Notes under the pieces: generated by a model
What the model was told of the DNA's origin: nothing
What the model saw: the letters and a program-made list of their open reading frames with translations, nothing else
Databases searched by the model: none
Shown here: piece by piece, positions 16,839 to 25,904 of the stretch
Layout: every line of letters starts with the position of its first letter
Numbering within the stretch: the first letter of the stretch is position 1
Made by a program: the position numbers and the translations under genes
Source of the DNA: Limnohabitans sp. 2KL-17
GTDB lineage: Bacteria; Pseudomonadota; Gammaproteobacteria; Burkholderiales; Burkholderiaceae_C
Direction of reading: 5' to 3'
Assembly: GCF_003063415.1 (NCBI RefSeq)
Contig: NZ_NESK01000004.1
Coordinates: forward strand, 62,001-126,000
DNA: 64,000 nucleotides

Positions 16839-19800
16839 ATGGCCAAAAAATCAAGCTCTGGAAAAAAATCTTTTTCCCAAGACGATAACTATTCCGATGT
16901 TTCAACGCTTTACGGTCAAGTCAACGCATTGGCCCCGTCAGAACCCAGCACCGCCGCAAAACCCAGGGGCTTCAGCAGGCAGACTGAATCCGATGATTCA
17001 GAGCGCTGCGAATCCTATTTTTCCAGCGCTGCCAACCCATCGGCACGGCAACAGGGCACTTATGCCGAATCGGCCAGCATCAAAGCGCCTTCTGCCGCCT
17101 CAAGCGTAAACAAGGTTTACCAGCATTGGGCCGATGGCGATGCCGACAGAGGCACACAAGCCGAATGGAACAACAACATCTTGTCCGATGCCAAATCCAA
17201 TTATTTTGAGGGCGAAGTTGTCCCTCACGTTTTTTATTACAAAGCAGGCAACAGCACGCCTTTGGTCAATGGCCAAAGCTACGCCTTCAACCTGACCTAC
17301 AACTATTACCAGGCCAACACCAACGCCGGCGGTTTCTTGTTCATGACCACACCGGACCTGGACCGTTCGCCCACGGCCTTCAACGGCACAGTCGCTTTGG
17401 CAGACAGCGACGGATTTTCCAATAGCGGTGGCATGCAAGGCAATTTCAAGACGGTCAACGCCAACATCACGGCGGTCAGCGATGTGACCTACACCACCCA
17501 GGGCATTGGCACCAAAGATGGGCATGTCACCATCACATTCACTTACACCGGCCCAACCACCAAGAATGGTGGTGCTGAAATCCATTACGGACTGATGATT
17601 GCCTCCCCAGGGGATGTGCCTGATCAAGGCCGCGGCATGACCCATGGTGCCTCGGACTGGACGGGCGGCTCACTGCAAACGACGGTGGATGTCAATGGCA
17701 AAGGTGCGATGTCCATTCAGCTCATGGCTTCCGCCATCATCGAAGGCGAAATCAGCGGCATGAAATTCAATGACCTGGATGGCAACGGTGTGCGGGATGC
17801 CGATGGGGCCGACAACCTTATTGGCACTGCCGACGATGAGGCGGGTCTGGCCGGTTGGCGAATCTTCCTTGACCAAGACAAGGACGGTCTGTTGGACGCC
17901 GGAGAGCGCTCGACCCTCACCGACAACATGGGGTATTACAGCTTTTCGGTCATCCCCGATGCAGACCCAAGCGATTCAGACAACGATGCTTACCGGGTGC
18001 GCGAAGTCCAGCAAACAGGCTGGGTACAGACGACCGCCAATCCCAAGGACATTGTGATCACCGCCTGTCATCCACAAGTCTGCCATGTGGATTTTGGCAA
18101 CCAACAATTGATGCCGGCCCTCAACATCGTCAAGGATGCCTCTGTCCCGGGTGGCACGGCCAATGTGGTGGGCGAAATCATCACTTACACCATCACCGTT
18201 CAGAACACCGGCAACCAGATCCTCACGGGCGTGACGGTCACCGATCCGAAAATCAGTGATTTGATGCTGGTCATGGATCCCGCTTCAAGCGATGGCGAAC
18301 TGGGCGTGGGTGAAACCTGGACATGGATGGGCACCCATGTGGTGACGCAAGCCGACATTGATGCCGGCGGCGACATCGTCAACCTGGCCACCGCCGATTC
18401 TGACCAGACTGGGCCGGACACCGACGGTGCTTCGATCCCGGTCGAGCAAGCGCCCTCCCTCAACATCACCAAGGACGCCACCGTTCCTGGTGGCACTGCC
18501 AACGCCGCAGGCGAAGTGATCGGCTACACCATCGCTGTGCAAAACACCGGCAACCAAACCCTCACCGGTGTCACAGTTTCTGACCCCTTCATCAGCGACC
18601 TGACCTTGGTAGTCAGTGAGGCCACAGCGGACGGAGAGCTCGATGTGGGTGAGACCTGGAGCTACACCGCGACCCATGTTGTGCTGCAAAGCGAGATCGA
18701 TACGGGCGGTGAGATTGTCAACCTGGCCACCGCTGATTCGGACCAGACTGGGCCCGACACCGACGGAGCGAGCATCCCTGTGGAGCAAACCCCTGGCATG
18801 AACATCACCAAGGACGCCACCGTTCCTGGTGGCACCGCCAACGCCGCAGGCGAAGTGATCGGCTACACCATCGCGGTGCAAAACACTGGCAACCAAACCC
18901 TGACCGGTGTCATCGTTTCTGACCCCTTCATCAGCGACCTGACCTTGGTCGACAGTGAGGCCACGGCGGACGGTGAGCTCGATGTGGGCGAGACCTGGAG
19001 CTACACCGCGACCCACGTGGTGCTGCAAAGCGAGATCGATGCGGGCGGTGACATCGTCAACCTGGCCACCGCCGATTCCGACCAAACTGGCCCGGACACT
19101 GACGGGGCTTCTATCCCGGTCGAGCAGACCCCCGGCCTCAACATCACCAAAGACGCCATCGTTCCTGGTGGCACCGCCAACGCTGCTGGCGAAGTGATCG
19201 GCTACACCATCTCCGTGCAAAACACCGGTAACCAAACGCTCACTGGTGTTACGGTCTCTGACCCTTTCATCAGCGACCTGACCTTGGTAGTCAGTGAGGC
19301 CACAGCGGACGGTGAATTGGATGTGGGTGAAACCTGGAGCTACACGGCGACCCACGTTGTGCTGCAAAGCGAGATCGATGCCGGCAGCGACATCGTCAAC
19401 CTGGCCACGGCTGACTCAGACCAGACTGGGCCCGACACCGACGGAGCGAGCATCCCGGTGGAGCAAACCCCTGGCCTCAACATCACCAAAGACGCCACCG
19501 TTCCTGGCGGCACCGCCAACGCCGCAGGCGAAGTGGTCAGCTACACCATCGCGGTGCAGAACACCGGCAACCAGACCTTGACGGGTGTGACGGTCACTGA
19601 CCCCTTCATCAGCGATCTGACTTTGGTCGACAGTGAGGCCACGGCCGATGGTGAACTCGATGTCGGCGAAACCTGGAGCTACACCGCGACCCACGTTGTG
19701 CTGCAAAGCGAGATCGATGCCGGCGGCGAGATCGTCAACTTAGCCACCGCTGATTCGGACCAGACTGGGCCGGACACCGACGGTGCTTCGATCCCGGTCG

Positions 19801-22800
19801 AGCAAGCGCCCTCCCTCAACATCACCAAGGACGCCACCGTTCCTGGTGGCACCGCCAACGCCGCTGGCGAAGTGGTCAGCTACACCATTGCCGTGCAAAA
19901 CACCGGTAACCAGACCCTGACAGGTGTCATCGTTTCTGACCCTTTCATCAGCGATCTGACTTTGGTGAACAGCGCCGCCACGGCCGACGGTGAGTTGGAT
20001 GTGGGCGAGACCTGGAGCTACACCGCGACCCACGTGGTGCTGCAAAGCGAGATCGATGCGGGCGGTGACATCGTCAACCTGGCCACCGCCGATTCCGACC
20101 AAACTGGCCCGGACACTGACGGGGCTTCTATCCCGGTCGAGCAGACCCCCGGCCTCAACATCACCAAAGACGCCACCGTTCCTGGCGGCACCGCCAACGC
20201 CGCAGGCGAAGTGGTCAGCTACACCATCGCGGTGCAGAACACCGGCAACCAGACCATGACGGGTGTGACGGTCACTGACCCCTTCATCAGCGATCTGACT
20301 TTGGTCGACAGTGAGGCCACGGCCGACGGTGAATTGGATGTGGGTGAGACTTGGAGTTACACCGCGACCCACGTTGTGTTGCAAAGCGAGATCGATGCCG
20401 GCGGCGAGATCGTCAACCTGGCCACCGCCGACTCCGACCAGACCGGGCCCGACACCGACGGTGCTTCTATCCCCGTCGAGCAAACGCCTGGCCTCAACAT
20501 CACCAAAGATGCAATCGTTCCTGGTGGCACCGCCAACGCCGCTGGCGAAGTGATCGGCTACACCATCGCGGTGCAGAACACCGGCAACCAGACCTTGACG
20601 GGTGTGACGGTCACTGACCCCTTCATCAGCGATCTGACCTTGGTCGACAGTGAGGCCACGGCGGACGGTGAATTGGATGTGGGTGAGACCTGGAGCTACA
20701 CGGCGACCCACGTGGTGCTGCAAAGCGAGATCGATGCCGGCGGCGACATCGTCAACTTAGCCACCGCTGATTCGGACCAGACTGGGCCGGACACCGACGG
20801 TGCTTCGATCCCGGTCGAGCAAGCGCCCTCCCTCAACATCACCAAAGACGCCACCGTTCCTGGCGGCACCGCCAACGCCGCAGGCGAAGTGGTCAGCTAC
20901 ACCATCGCGGTGCAGAACACCGGCAACCAGACCTTGACGGGTGTGACGGTCACTGACCCCTTCATCAGCGATCTGACCTTGGTCGACAGTGAGGCCACGG
21001 CCGATGGTGAACTCGATGTCGGCGAGACCTGGAGCTACACCGCGACCCACGTTGTGTTGCAAAGCGAGATCGATGCCGGCGGCGACATCGTCAACCTGGC
21101 CACCGCTGATTCAGACCAGACCGGTCCCGACACCGACGGGGCTTCCATTCCCGTTTCACAAGCGCCTTCACTCAACATCACCAAAGACGCAGCGGTAGCC
21201 GGCGGCACTGCCAACGCCGCAGGCGAAGTGATCGGCTACACCATCGCGGTGCAGAACACCGGTAACCAAACCCTCACCGGCGTCACCGTTGCTGACCCTT
21301 TCATCAGTGACCTGACCCTGGTCGACAGTGCAGCCACTGCCGACGGCGAGTTGGATGTGGGCGAGACTTGGAGCTATACCGCTACCCACGTTGTGTTGCA
21401 AAGCGAGATCGATGCCGGCGGCGACATCGTCAACTTAGCCACCGCTGATTCGGACCAGACTGGGCCGGACACCGACGGTGCTTCGATCCCGGTCGAGCAA
21501 GCGCCCTCCCTCAACATCACCAAGGACGCCACCGTTCCTGGTGGCACCGCCAACGCCGCTGGTGAAGTGGTCAGCTACACCATTGCCGTGCAGAACACCG
21601 GCAACCAGACCCTCACCGGCGTGACGGTCAGCGACCCGTTCATCAGTGATTTGACCTTGGTCGACAGTGCGGCCACTGCCGACGGTGAACTCGATGTGGG
21701 CGAGACCTGGGGCTACACGGCTACCCACACAGTCAGCCAAGCCGAGATCGATGCGGGCAGCGACATCGTCAACCTGGCCACTGCTGATTCGGACCAGACT
21801 GGGCCCGACACCGATGGTGCCTCCATCCCCGTTTCGCAAGCGCCTTCACTCAACATCACCAAAGACGCAACCGTTCCTGGTGGCAGCGCCAACGCCGCAG
21901 GCGAAGTGGTCAGCTACACCATCGCGGTGCAAAACACTGGTAACCAGACCTTGACGGGTGTCATCGTTTCTGACCCCTTCATCAGTGACCTGACCTTGGT
22001 AGTCAGTGAGGCTACGGCCGACGGTGAGCTCGATGTGGGCGAAACCTGGAACTACACCGGTAGCCACACAGTCACACTGGCAGAGATGGATTCGGGCGCT
22101 GACATCGTCAACACGGCCACCGCCGACTCCAACCAGACGGACCCTGACACCGACGATGCGTCTGTGCCTGTGAGCCAGTCACCTGCGATTGCCATTGACA
22201 AGGCCATCATTGGGGTCAACGGTGGCAACGGCAACGGCACGCTGGACGCGGTCAACGACATCATTCGATACGCCATCATCGTGAGCAACACCGGCAACAT
22301 CACACTGACCGATGTGACGGTGACCGACCCCTTCACCAATTTAACCATCACAGGCGAGACCTTGGCACCGGGCGCCAACGCCACCTACCTGACCAGCTAC
22401 ACGCTCACTCAAAATGACCTGGACAGCAATGGCGGGGGCGATGGTTTCATTGAAAACACCGCCACAGCAGACAGCCTTGAAACCAGCACTGTCAGTGACA
22501 CCGAAGCCCTGGAAATCATTGGCCTGAAGGCTTTGAACATCAACAAGAGTTTGAACAACATCACCGAAGGCAACGGCAACCAGGTGGCGGATGCGGCCAA
22601 TGACGTCCTCAATTACCTGGTCACCGTGTCCAACCTGGGAACGCTCACCCTCACCAATGTCAGTGTGGTGGACGAAAGCACGGGGCTCAACGAATCAGGC
22701 CTGACATTGTTACCAGGTGAAAGCAAAACCTACGAAACCTCTTACACCTTGAAGCAATCGGATTTGGACGACAACGGCAAAGGCGATGGCTACATCGACA

Positions 22801-24263
22801 ACGTGGCCACGGCCGACTCTGATCAGACACCTGCGATCAGCGACAACGAAGCGACCCCGTTGCTGCGCACCGTGGGTTTGGGGGTGGACAAGAACGCCAC
22901 AGACATCGCTGGCGGAAGGTTATTTGTCGATGCCGCTGGCCAGGTCATCACCTACGACATCAGGGTCTACAACGCCGGCAGCGTGACCCTGACCGGTGTG
23001 ACGGTGACCGATGAGCTGACCAACATGAACGTGACCATTCCCACACTGGCCCCAGGCGAGTTCCAGAACTACATCACCACTTACACCGTCACGCAAGATG
23101 ATTTGAACAACAACGCGGGTGGCAATGGCATCATCGAAAACATCACGGTGGCAGACTCCGTCGAGACCACCCCGGTCAGCGACGGGGAAGCCGTGCCTTT
23201 GCTGGCCAGGCCCTTGTTGTTCCTCAACAAGTCTTTCCTGAATGTGACCGAGGGCAACGACAACAACCTGGCAGACGCCGTGGGCGATCAACTCAACTAC
23301 CTGATTGTTCTGGCCAACCCGGGCAACGTGACCCTGACCGATGTGTCGGTGTTCGAACCTCTCACCAACCTGACCTTGACTGGTTTGACCTTGGCTCCCA
23401 ATGCAACACAGACTTACCAGACCTCGTATGTTTTAACGCAAGCCGATCTGGACAACAACGGCGATGGGGATGGCTACATCGACAACATCGCCATTGCCGA
23501 CAGCACCCAGACACCTCAGATCAGTGATGTGGAGTCTGTGCCGATCTTGCGCAGCATCGCGCTGGCCTTTGACAAGGAGTTTGTCAACGTGACGGGCGGC
23601 AACGGCAATGCCCTCGCCGACTTCGCTGGCGACGCCTTGAACTTCAGCTTCACCGTCACCAACCAGGGCACTGTGACTTTGACCAACGTGGTGGTGACAG
23701 ACGCGGTGACGGGACTGAACCAGACGCTGGCTTCGCTTGCCCCTGGCGGTCAGGCCGTGTTCAATTCAAGCTACACCTTGCTGCAGTCAGACCTGGACAG
23801 CAACGGTGGTGGCGACGGTCGGGTCGAGAACACCGCCACGGCAGACACGGACCAAACCCTTGCCGTGACGGACATTGAAGGCGTGGCCGTGATCTACGAA
23901 GCGAAGATCGATCTGACGAAATACGTCTCGGTGGATGATGGGCTGACCTGGGAAGATGCCAACTTGCCGACGGGCCCCAGCCTATCGTCTGCGGCAGGCA
24001 TCAACCCACTGTACAAGTACACCGCCTTGAACGATGGCACCGTGACCTTGAATGACCTCACGCTGAGCGATGGCGACTACGACCTGAACGGTGGCGCTGA
24101 TGGAAAGGACTGGGATTGGGGCGATTTGGCGCCAGGACTGACAGCCGAGTTCATCTTTGAAGCGCCTTTCATGCTGGGGCAAAACTCGGGCGACGCCCTT
24201 GTCACAGCCACTGCACTCACACCTGTCGTGGACATCGACAACGCCTACTACTTGGGCGTTTGA
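16839..24263 (+). CDS. Giant DUF11/SdrD-like repeat surface protein 2
   Basis: A 2474-residue paralogue of the preceding protein with the same plan. It has a polar N-terminus without a Sec signal (LYGQVNAL near residue 25) and a head domain starting KVYQHWADGD near residue 89. An SdrD-like domain with DLDGNGVRD and DQDKDGLLD loops (about 304-424) follows. Next come twelve near-identical 113-residue units (425-1780), the five divergent units and the C-terminal domain ending DIDNAYYLGV. The start at 16839 has GGAG seven bases upstream; the frame is open from 16719. Size and repeat homogeneity suggest a long fibrillar adhesin. Export by the T1SS encoded just downstream is inferred from the missing Sec signal and gene order. 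Confidence 0.87.
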   Translation: MAKKSSSGKKSFSQDDNYSDVSTLYGQVNALAPSEPSTAAKPRGFSRQTESDDSERCESYFSSAANPSARQQGTYAESASIKAPSAASSVNKVYQHWADGDADRGTQAEWNNNILSDAKSNYFEGEVVPHVFYYKAGNSTPLVNGQSYAFNLTYNYYQANTNAGGFLFMTTPDLDRSPTAFNGTVALADSDGFSNSGGMQGNFKTVNANITAVSDVTYTTQGIGTKDGHVTITFTYTGPTTKNGGAEIHYGLMIASPGDVPDQGRGMTHGASDWTGGSLQTTVDVNGKGAMSIQLMASAIIEGEISGMKFNDLDGNGVRDADGADNLIGTADDEAGLAGWRIFLDQDKDGLLDAGERSTLTDNMGYYSFSVIPDADPSDSDNDAYRVREVQQTGWVQTTANPKDIVITACHPQVCHVDFGNQQLMPALNIVKDASVPGGTANVVGEIITYTITVQNTGNQILTGVTVTDPKISDLMLVMDPASSDGELGVGETWTWMGTHVVTQADIDAGGDIVNLATADSDQTGPDTDGASIPVEQAPSLNITKDATVPGGTANAAGEVIGYTIAVQNTGNQTLTGVTVSDPFISDLTLVVSEATADGELDVGETWSYTATHVVLQSEIDTGGEIVNLATADSDQTGPDTDGASIPVEQTPGMNITKDATVPGGTANAAGEVIGYTIAVQNTGNQTLTGVIVSDPFISDLTLVDSEATADGELDVGETWSYTATHVVLQSEIDAGGDIVNLATADSDQTGPDTDGASIPVEQTPGLNITKDAIVPGGTANAAGEVIGYTISVQNTGNQTLTGVTVSDPFISDLTLVVSEATADGELDVGETWSYTATHVVLQSEIDAGSDIVNLATADSDQTGPDTDGASIPVEQTPGLNITKDATVPGGTANAAGEVVSYTIAVQNTGNQTLTGVTVTDPFISDLTLVDSEATADGELDVGETWSYTATHVVLQSEIDAGGEIVNLATADSDQTGPDTDGASIPVEQAPSLNITKDATVPGGTANAAGEVVSYTIAVQNTGNQTLTGVIVSDPFISDLTLVNSAATADGELDVGETWSYTATHVVLQSEIDAGGDIVNLATADSDQTGPDTDGASIPVEQTPGLNITKDATVPGGTANAAGEVVSYTIAVQNTGNQTMTGVTVTDPFISDLTLVDSEATADGELDVGETWSYTATHVVLQSEIDAGGEIVNLATADSDQTGPDTDGASIPVEQTPGLNITKDAIVPGGTANAAGEVIGYTIAVQNTGNQTLTGVTVTDPFISDLTLVDSEATADGELDVGETWSYTATHVVLQSEIDAGGDIVNLATADSDQTGPDTDGASIPVEQAPSLNITKDATVPGGTANAAGEVVSYTIAVQNTGNQTLTGVTVTDPFISDLTLVDSEATADGELDVGETWSYTATHVVLQSEIDAGGDIVNLATADSDQTGPDTDGASIPVSQAPSLNITKDAAVAGGTANAAGEVIGYTIAVQNTGNQTLTGVTVADPFISDLTLVDSAATADGELDVGETWSYTATHVVLQSEIDAGGDIVNLATADSDQTGPDTDGASIPVEQAPSLNITKDATVPGGTANAAGEVVSYTIAVQNTGNQTLTGVTVSDPFISDLTLVDSAATADGELDVGETWGYTATHTVSQAEIDAGSDIVNLATADSDQTGPDTDGASIPVSQAPSLNITKDATVPGGSANAAGEVVSYTIAVQNTGNQTLTGVIVSDPFISDLTLVVSEATADGELDVGETWNYTGSHTVTLAEMDSGADIVNTATADSNQTDPDTDDASVPVSQSPAIAIDKAIIGVNGGNGNGTLDAVNDIIRYAIIVSNTGNITLTDVTVTDPFTNLTITGETLAPGANATYLTSYTLTQNDLDSNGGGDGFIENTATADSLETSTVSDTEALEIIGLKALNINKSLNNITEGNGNQVADAANDVLNYLVTVSNLGTLTLTNVSVVDESTGLNESGLTLLPGESKTYETSYTLKQSDLDDNGKGDGYIDNVATADSDQTPAISDNEATPLLRTVGLGVDKNATDIAGGRLFVDAAGQVITYDIRVYNAGSVTLTGVTVTDELTNMNVTIPTLAPGEFQNYITTYTVTQDDLNNNAGGNGIIENITVADSVETTPVSDGEAVPLLARPLLFLNKSFLNVTEGNDNNLADAVGDQLNYLIVLANPGNVTLTDVSVFEPLTNLTLTGLTLAPNATQTYQTSYVLTQADLDNNGDGDGYIDNIAIADSTQTPQISDVESVPILRSIALAFDKEFVNVTGGNGNALADFAGDALNFSFTVTNQGTVTLTNVVVTDAVTGLNQTLASLAPGGQAVFNSSYTLLQSDLDSNGGGDGRVENTATADTDQTLAVTDIEGVAVIYEAKIDLTKYVSVDDGLTWEDANLPTGPSLSSAAGINPLYKYTALNDGTVTLNDLTLSDGDYDLNGGADGKDWDWGDLAPGLTAEFIFEAPFMLGQNSGDALVTATALTPVVDIDNAYYLGV
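18111..22178 (+). repeat. Twelve tandem 339-bp units in adhesin 2
   Basis: Twelve in-frame units of exactly 339 bp each encode 113 residues of DUF11 type (LNITKDA, VQNTGNQTLTG, GELDVGETW, DSDQTGPDTDGASIPV). The first and twelfth units diverge most; the inner units differ at only a few positions. The 178-bp tract 18981-19158 equals 19998-20175 exactly, 1017 bp (three units) apart, which shows block duplication or gene conversion. Confidence 0.93.
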
Positions 24264-24320
24264 GCACCAGCCATGCGGAGCGTCCATCACTGATGACACG
24301 CTGAGCGGCTGAATAACCCA

Positions 24321-24350
24321 CGGGTAAGCCTTGCGGCTTACCCGTTTTTT
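24321..24350 (+). terminator. Intrinsic terminator after adhesin 2
   Basis: CGGGTAAGCC (24321-24330), a TTGC loop and GGCTTACCCG (24335-24344) form a perfect 10-bp stem, followed by six T. This is a textbook rho-independent terminator. It separates the adhesin from the secretion operon. Confidence 0.93.
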
Positions 24351-24498
24351 CTTGGGCTACTGCTTCGCTGGTAATGCCGCTATCGGTTTCAAAGGATGTC
24401 CATGAACAGAACACCTGCCTAAGCTTGGTCGCATGGCTTGTGCTGCTTTTAAGGCCCCTGCTCTTCTTGCCTTTTAACCCCAGACTTACAGGAGATGT

Positions 24499-25899
24499 AT
24501 GCACCTTTTGAGAACACGCACATGGTGCCTGGCTGCGGCCATGTTGCCGACTTGGTGCTTTTCACAAAGCTTGCAAGAAGCTGTTTTGAAGTCACTGACC
24601 CAGTACCCGAGCATCGCTGCGAGTCAGTCCAGGACCCAAGCCGCCCAATCGGACATCATGCGGGCCAAGGGTGCGCATTGGCCGCAATTATCGTGGTCAG
24701 CGACTTACAACGATTACCGAAGCAATGCCGTGTCTGACCGCTGGGTGCAGTCACCGCTGTTGAGCCTGAATCTCTGGTCTGGCGGCCGCATTCAGTCGGA
24801 TGTCGAGCGCGCCGAGGCATTGGCGCGAGCCAGCCAAAAGCAAGAAGGCATCACACGCGACGATGTCGCACTGCTCAGCAGCGAGGCCTACCTGCAATGG
24901 GCACACCACAAGCACATGGTGGCCCTGGCTCAGGAAAATTTGAGCACCCATGAAAAAATTCTGCGCGATTTCCTCACCATTACCCAAGTTGATCCAGGCC
25001 GTCGCATCGACTTGAACCAGGCCCAGGTGCGTTATGACAACGCCCAACTCAGCTTGCTCAAAACCCAGACCGACACGGCAGAGGCCGCAGAGCGTGTGGC
25101 GCGCATGTTGATGGCGCCCGTGCCATCCGAGCCCAGTGGTCTCGAATGGCTGCCCCCCATTCAGTATGCGTCCCTTGACCAGGCCCAAATGAAACTGGAC
25201 GATCAGCACCCCGTCATTGCCAGGCTATTGGCACAACGTGAAGCCGCACAGGCCAGCGTGCGCTTTGCGCAGGCCCAAAACGCCCCGAGCGTCAACCTCA
25301 CCCATGCCAAATCCACCACACCCGGTCTGGCAGATGGCAAATTCGTGACGCAACTGCAATTGAACCTGCCGCTGTTCGATGGCGGCACCGCTCGCGGCGC
25401 TGTGGGCGTGGCCACGGCCAATTTGCAAGCACTGGAATCCGACCTGAAAGAAACTCGCCTGATCCTGAATGAACAACTTGCCACAGTGTGGGCAAGCTGG
25501 GTGTCCTACAAAAGCCGGGCCGAAATCGGGCAACAACAAACCCGTACCGCCCAAGACCTGGCCCAGGGCTATGGGCAACAGTTTCGGGTGGGGCGACGCT
25601 CCTTGCTGGATTTGCTGAACATCCAAAGCGATCTCTACACCTACCAAAGCAACACGGCCACCGCCTTGCTTGAATCGCGCCTGTCTCAGCTGCGCATCCT
25701 GGCCAACCTCGGACAGCTGGCCAACACCTGGTCGCTGGTGCCTACCGGCCGTGCGCTGCCGGGTTCAGTGCAAATTGCCCCCCCCACACCCACCCCATTG
25801 GCCAGCCTCATTCAAACCCTGAGCAGCCCGGATGCATTGACCATGGTCCACGTGGTGGACCCGAGCCAAGCCTTTGCCCTTCCCTTACCCCAAGAGTGA
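24499..25899 (+). CDS. TolC-family outer-membrane secretion channel (LapE-like)
   Basis: A 466-residue outer-membrane factor with a signal peptide (residues 1-22, cleavage probable after CFS) and two OEP repeats of long coiled helices (DLNQAQVRYDNAQLSLLKTQ in the first, GRRSLLDLLNIQSDLYTY in the second). It forms the outer-membrane duct of a type I secretion system. AGGAGATGT precedes the ATG. The stop codon overlaps the frame of the ABC gene that follows, so the three T1SS genes are an operon placed directly after the adhesins. The C-terminal 60 residues are proline-rich and unusual. Confidence 0.9.
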   Translation: MHLLRTRTWCLAAAMLPTWCFSQSLQEAVLKSLTQYPSIAASQSRTQAAQSDIMRAKGAHWPQLSWSATYNDYRSNAVSDRWVQSPLLSLNLWSGGRIQSDVERAEALARASQKQEGITRDDVALLSSEAYLQWAHHKHMVALAQENLSTHEKILRDFLTITQVDPGRRIDLNQAQVRYDNAQLSLLKTQTDTAEAAERVARMLMAPVPSEPSGLEWLPPIQYASLDQAQMKLDDQHPVIARLLAQREAAQASVRFAQAQNAPSVNLTHAKSTTPGLADGKFVTQLQLNLPLFDGGTARGAVGVATANLQALESDLKETRLILNEQLATVWASWVSYKSRAEIGQQQTRTAQDLAQGYGQQFRVGRRSLLDLLNIQSDLYTYQSNTATALLESRLSQLRILANLGQLANTWSLVPTGRALPGSVQIAPPTPTPLASLIQTLSSPDALTMVHVVDPSQAFALPLPQE

Positions 25900-25904
25900 A
25901 CACC

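Noticed and set aside
18285-20723. Long minus-strand frames with internal repeats
   Set aside because: They are antisense to the 339-bp coding array; their repetition only mirrors it.
18111-22178. Regular tandem repeat considered as CRISPR or satellite DNA
   Set aside because: Units are 339 bp, in frame, encode a known fold and have no spacers.
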